Shown piece by piece: positions 6,141 to 8,336 of a DNA stretch of 8,336 bases; position 1 is the first letter of the stretch; each line of letters opens with the position of its first letter. This DNA is from an uncultured Thermoanaerobacterales bacterium (GTDB lineage Bacteria; Bacillota; Clostridia; Christensenellales; UBA1242). The stretch covers positions 1 through 8,336 of the forward strand of contig CATKXA010000039.1 of NCBI GenBank assembly GCA_949840475.1, in the 5' to 3' direction. Made by a program: the position numbers and the translations under genes. A model generated the notes under the pieces. The model did not search any database. It was not told where the DNA came from and saw only the letters and a program-made list of their open reading frames with translations.

Positions 6141-7299
6141 ACTGGATTTTATTCTACTAATAAGCGTTTTAATGCTTGTAGCTTTTGGAGTGTTAATGGT
6201 CTATTCTGCGTCGTTTTATTCTGCAGGTTTAAATTATGGCGACAGCAAATTTTTTATGAAAAAGCAGATAGTTGGAGCCCTTTTAGGTTTTGGGCTTTTG
6301 GTGGTTATGTATTTTGTAAACTACCAGTGGCTTGAAAAAATTAAGTGGCCAGCGATAATTGTATCAGCTGTTCTTTTGCTTCTTGTTTTCATTCCGCATA
6401 TTGGTGTTAAAGTTTATGGTGCTAAAAGGTGGATTAACCTTGGTTTATTTACACTTCAACCCTCAGAAATAGCAAAATTTGGTTTTGTTATATTTGCCTC
6501 AGCAAGCTTAAGTAAGCTTAGACGAAAAGTTAAGAGTTTTAGAGGCATATTGCCAACTTTGCTTGCTGGATCTTTAATATGTTTACTTATAATCATGGAG
6601 CCAAACATGTCAATCACTATTTGCGTTGGGGTCACAATGATAACAATGTTATTTATTGGTGGTGCTAGGTTTAAGCATTTTGCGTATTTAGCTGTACCAA
6701 TAGCTCTTTTGGTTCCACTGCTAATTGTGCTTGAGCCGTATAGATTAAGAAGATTAGTGGCGTTTTTAGACCCATTTGCGTCTGCCTCGTCAGAGGGCTT
6801 CCAGCTTGTTCAGTCACTTTATGCTGTTGGTTCAGGTGGGTTATTTGGTGTTGGGCTATTTAATTCAAGGCAAAAATATTTGTTTTTACCATTTGCTGAG
6901 TCTGACTTTATATTTTCAATAATTGCTGAGGAGTTTGGCTTGTTCGGCTGTATTTGCTTAATACTAGTATTTTTAGTAGTCATTTTACGAGGAATATCAA
7001 TAGCAAAAAAAGCCCCAACGAGGTTTGGATGTTTGCTTGCGGCTGGCATAACCACCATTATTGCTGTGCAATTAGTAGTAAATATTGCAGTTGTTACAGG
7101 CTCAATACCTCCAACGGGATTGCCTTTGCCATTTATAAGTGCTGGTAGTACGTCAATAGCTATGTTTATGGCGGCGGTTGGGGTTCTACTTAATATTGAC
7201 AAGCAAGCACATCAGTTGTCGTTATTAAGTATAAAAAAAGAAGAAGATAATAATGTAAACTTTTTTCACAAAATAGGTAAGGTTCGCCATAAAGTATAG
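6097..7299 (+). CDS. ftsW: FtsW/SpoVE: SEDS-family peptidoglycan glycosyltransferase
   Basis: This polytopic membrane enzyme polymerises lipid II into glycan strands and pairs with a class B PBP, presumably the SpoVD-type protein of this cluster. It has 400 residues. A basic N-terminus (1-15) is followed by about ten hydrophobic segments. SEDS landmarks are YSAS (36-39), GAKRWINLG (108-116) with QPSE (121-124), EPNMSIT (168-174), RLVAFLDPF (219-227) and GFQLVQSLYAVGSGGLFGVG (234-253). Next comes LPFAESDFIFSIIAEEFG (264-281), in which Asp270 matches the essential aspartate. TGLPLPFISAG (340-350) follows, then STS where YGGSS-like residues are common. A charged cytoplasmic tail follows residue 366. 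FtsW, SpoVE and RodA share these motifs; the dcw position favours FtsW/SpoVE over RodA. It starts with GTG inside murD, and murA rather than murG comes next after 23 bases. Confidence 0.94.
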   Translation: MRVASLRVKKPNKFRLDFILLISVLMLVAFGVLMVYSASFYSAGLNYGDSKFFMKKQIVGALLGFGLLVVMYFVNYQWLEKIKWPAIIVSAVLLLLVFIPHIGVKVYGAKRWINLGLFTLQPSEIAKFGFVIFASASLSKLRRKVKSFRGILPTLLAGSLICLLIIMEPNMSITICVGVTMITMLFIGGARFKHFAYLAVPIALLVPLLIVLEPYRLRRLVAFLDPFASASSEGFQLVQSLYAVGSGGLFGVGLFNSRQKYLFLPFAESDFIFSIIAEEFGLFGCICLILVFLVVILRGISIAKKAPTRFGCLLAAGITTIIAVQLVVNIAVVTGSIPPTGLPLPFISAGSTSIAMFMAAVGVLLNIDKQAHQLSLLSIKKEEDNNVNFFHKIGKVRHKV

Positions 7300-7312
7300 T
7301 ATAAACAACAGT

Positions 7313-7317
7313 GAGGA
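7313..7317 (+). promoter_or_regulatory. murA ribosome binding site
   Basis: GAGGA (7313-7317) lies 5 bases before ATG 7323, inside the 23-base ftsW-murA gap. It fixes the murA start. The gap has TATA-like bases around the ftsW stop but no plausible -35 element at proper spacing, so I infer that murA is read from the same transcript. Confidence 0.65.
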
Positions 7318-7322
7318 ATACA

Positions 7323-8336
7323 ATGGAACAATTTATAATTAATGGCGGACATAGTTTGTTTGGAGAGCTTGAAGTTGCTTCTGCAAAAAATGCTGTTTTA
7401 CCTATAATATCAGCCTGCGTCCTAGCGGACGATGAGGTCACTATAGAAAAATTACCAATGATATCAGATGTTGAAAAAATGCTTGAAATTTTGACATTGA
7501 TGGGTGCAAGTGTTAGGCTTTATGGCGATAGTGCTGTAATTGATACTAGCTCGCTTAGTAACCTTGAAATACCTTCGCACCTTGCAAAAGAAATAAGGTC
7601 GAGTATCTTTATGCTTGGCCCATTGCTTGCCAAGTATAAAAAGGCAAGAGTGGCATATCCTGGCGGTTGCGACATTGGCAGTAGGCCTATAGATTTGCAT
7701 TTGTCGGGGCTAAGAGATCTTGGCGTTGAAATTATTGAAGAACATGGCTTTATTGAGTGTGATGCACAAAATATGCACACAGGCGTCGTGCATTTTGACT
7801 TTCCAAGCGTTGGTGCTACAGAAAATATTATGATGAGTGCTGTGCTTTTAAGTGGCCAAACGACTATTCTTAATGCTGCAAAGGAACCTGAAATTGTGGA
7901 TTTGGCTGATTTTATAAATGCAATGGGCGGTAAGATTAGGGGGGCTGGAACCAGTACGATAATTATTGAAGGCGTTGAAAAACTAAAAGGCGTTTGCTAC
8001 ACACCAATACCTGATAGAATCATTACAGGCACATACTTAATTGCTGCTGCAATGACCAAGGGAGAAATAAAGCTTACAAATACCAATTATCAAGATGTTT
8101 ATGCACTTTTAAATAAACTTAGAAATGCGGGTTGTAAGATAGATTATGACCAATCTAGCATATATTTAAAGCTTACTAAACGCCCAATAGCGTGTGCTTC
8201 AATAGAAACACAGCCATACCCAGGCTTCCCAACTGATTTGCAGGCTCAGATGCTTGCCTTGCAGACAATTTCAGACGGCATTAGTGTTGTTACAGAGAAT
8301 TTGTTCGAAACTAGGTTTAAGCATGTTCCTGAGCTT
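7323..8336 (+). CDS. murA: MurA: UDP-N-acetylglucosamine 1-carboxyvinyltransferase, 3'-truncated
   Basis: MurA transfers enolpyruvate from phosphoenolpyruvate to UDP-GlcNAc, the first committed step of peptidoglycan synthesis, in the cytoplasm; it is the fosfomycin target. The frame is open from ATG 7323 through the right edge, giving 338 residues of an expected 415-420, so about 80 are outside. Visible signatures are SAKNAVLP (20-27, with Lys22 and Asn23 that contact substrate), PGGCDIGSRPIDLH (113-126, with Cys116 as the PEP-binding, fosfomycin-sensitive cysteine and Arg121), PSVGATENIMM (161-171) and PDRIITGTYLIAAA (230-243). GFPTDLQAQM (301-310) carries catalytic Asp305. ENLFETRFKHVPEL (325-338) carries Arg331, with T in place of the more usual N before R. 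The cysteine predicts fosfomycin sensitivity at target level. Bacillota often have two MurA copies; which one this is cannot be told here. It lies directly after ftsW, where murG is usual. Confidence 0.96.
   Translation, partial: MEQFIINGGHSLFGELEVASAKNAVLPIISACVLADDEVTIEKLPMISDVEKMLEILTLMGASVRLYGDSAVIDTSSLSNLEIPSHLAKEIRSSIFMLGPLLAKYKKARVAYPGGCDIGSRPIDLHLSGLRDLGVEIIEEHGFIECDAQNMHTGVVHFDFPSVGATENIMMSAVLLSGQTTILNAAKEPEIVDLADFINAMGGKIRGAGTSTIIIEGVEKLKGVCYTPIPDRIITGTYLIAAAMTKGEIKLTNTNYQDVYALLNKLRNAGCKIDYDQSSIYLKLTKRPIACASIETQPYPGFPTDLQAQMLALQTISDGISVVTENLFETRFKHVPEL
7608..7640 (+). repeat. Near-perfect 12-bp inverted repeat within murA
   Basis: TTTATGCTTGGC (7608-7619) pairs with GCCAAGTATAAA (7629-7640) over 12 positions, 11 Watson-Crick and one G-U (7613 with 7635), around a 9-base loop. 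It codes for the segment just before the catalytic cysteine loop. There is no T-run after it on this strand. It is weaker evidence than the murD and mraY stems. Confidence 0.35.

Noticed and set aside
6819..7202. 127-residue minus-strand open frame opposite ftsW
   Set aside because: It is the longest antisense frame but fully under conserved SEDS motifs; it shows Asn/Pro/Thr-rich low-complexity composition and no recognisable domain.
7295..7305. TATAGTATAAA as a promoter for murA
   Set aside because: No acceptable -35 element at correct spacing, and the gene is only 23 bases after ftsW, so cotranscription is simpler.
7464..7780. Overlapping minus-strand frames opposite murA
   Set aside because: Two different antisense frames overlap one another beneath the MurA active-site region; both are best explained as shadows.

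Overview
This window lies inside a division and cell wall (dcw) cluster of a low-GC Gram-positive bacterium. It most resembles Bacillota, class Clostridia, probably an uncultured lineage. The pointers are AT-rich DNA (about 37-39% GC in lines I sampled), strong purine-rich Shine-Dalgarno (SD) sites, a SpoVD-type transpeptidase with one C-terminal PASTA domain, and the clostridial-style gene order. MurE carries DNPR, the signature of meso-diaminopimelate addition, so the peptidoglycan is predicted to be DAP-type.

All genes are on the + strand and tightly packed, with gaps of 8 to 44 bases or an overlap, as expected of one operon. The order is: 3' end of a small FtsL-like membrane protein (1-323); spoVD-type class B PBP (349-2259); murE (2304-3761); mraY (3784-4791); murD (4800-6140); ftsW/spoVE (6097-7299, overlapping murD by 44 bases); and murA (7323 to the right edge, about four fifths present). 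No gap exceeds 50 bases. I see no mobile element, CRISPR array, tRNA or rRNA.

The genes form one pathway. MurA makes the first committed precursor, and MurD and MurE add D-Glu and the third residue (DAP). MraY loads the finished pentapeptide onto undecaprenyl phosphate. FtsW polymerises lipid II and the SpoVD-type PBP crosslinks it, with the FtsL-like protein as probable divisome scaffold. MurF and MurG are needed by the pathway but are missing from their usual places here; ftsW is followed directly by murA.

The protein content is conventional and I did not find an undescribed protein system. The less ordinary signal is at RNA level. Several strong inverted repeats lie within or next to genes. 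The best are a hairpin hiding the spoVD SD, followed 34 bases into spoVD by a sequence that looks like an intrinsic terminator; a perfect 14-bp stem in murD; a perfect 11-bp stem in mraY; and a 9-bp stem abutting the murE SD. The first two could form a translation-gated attenuator for the whole downstream operon. That is a hypothesis from sequence only.
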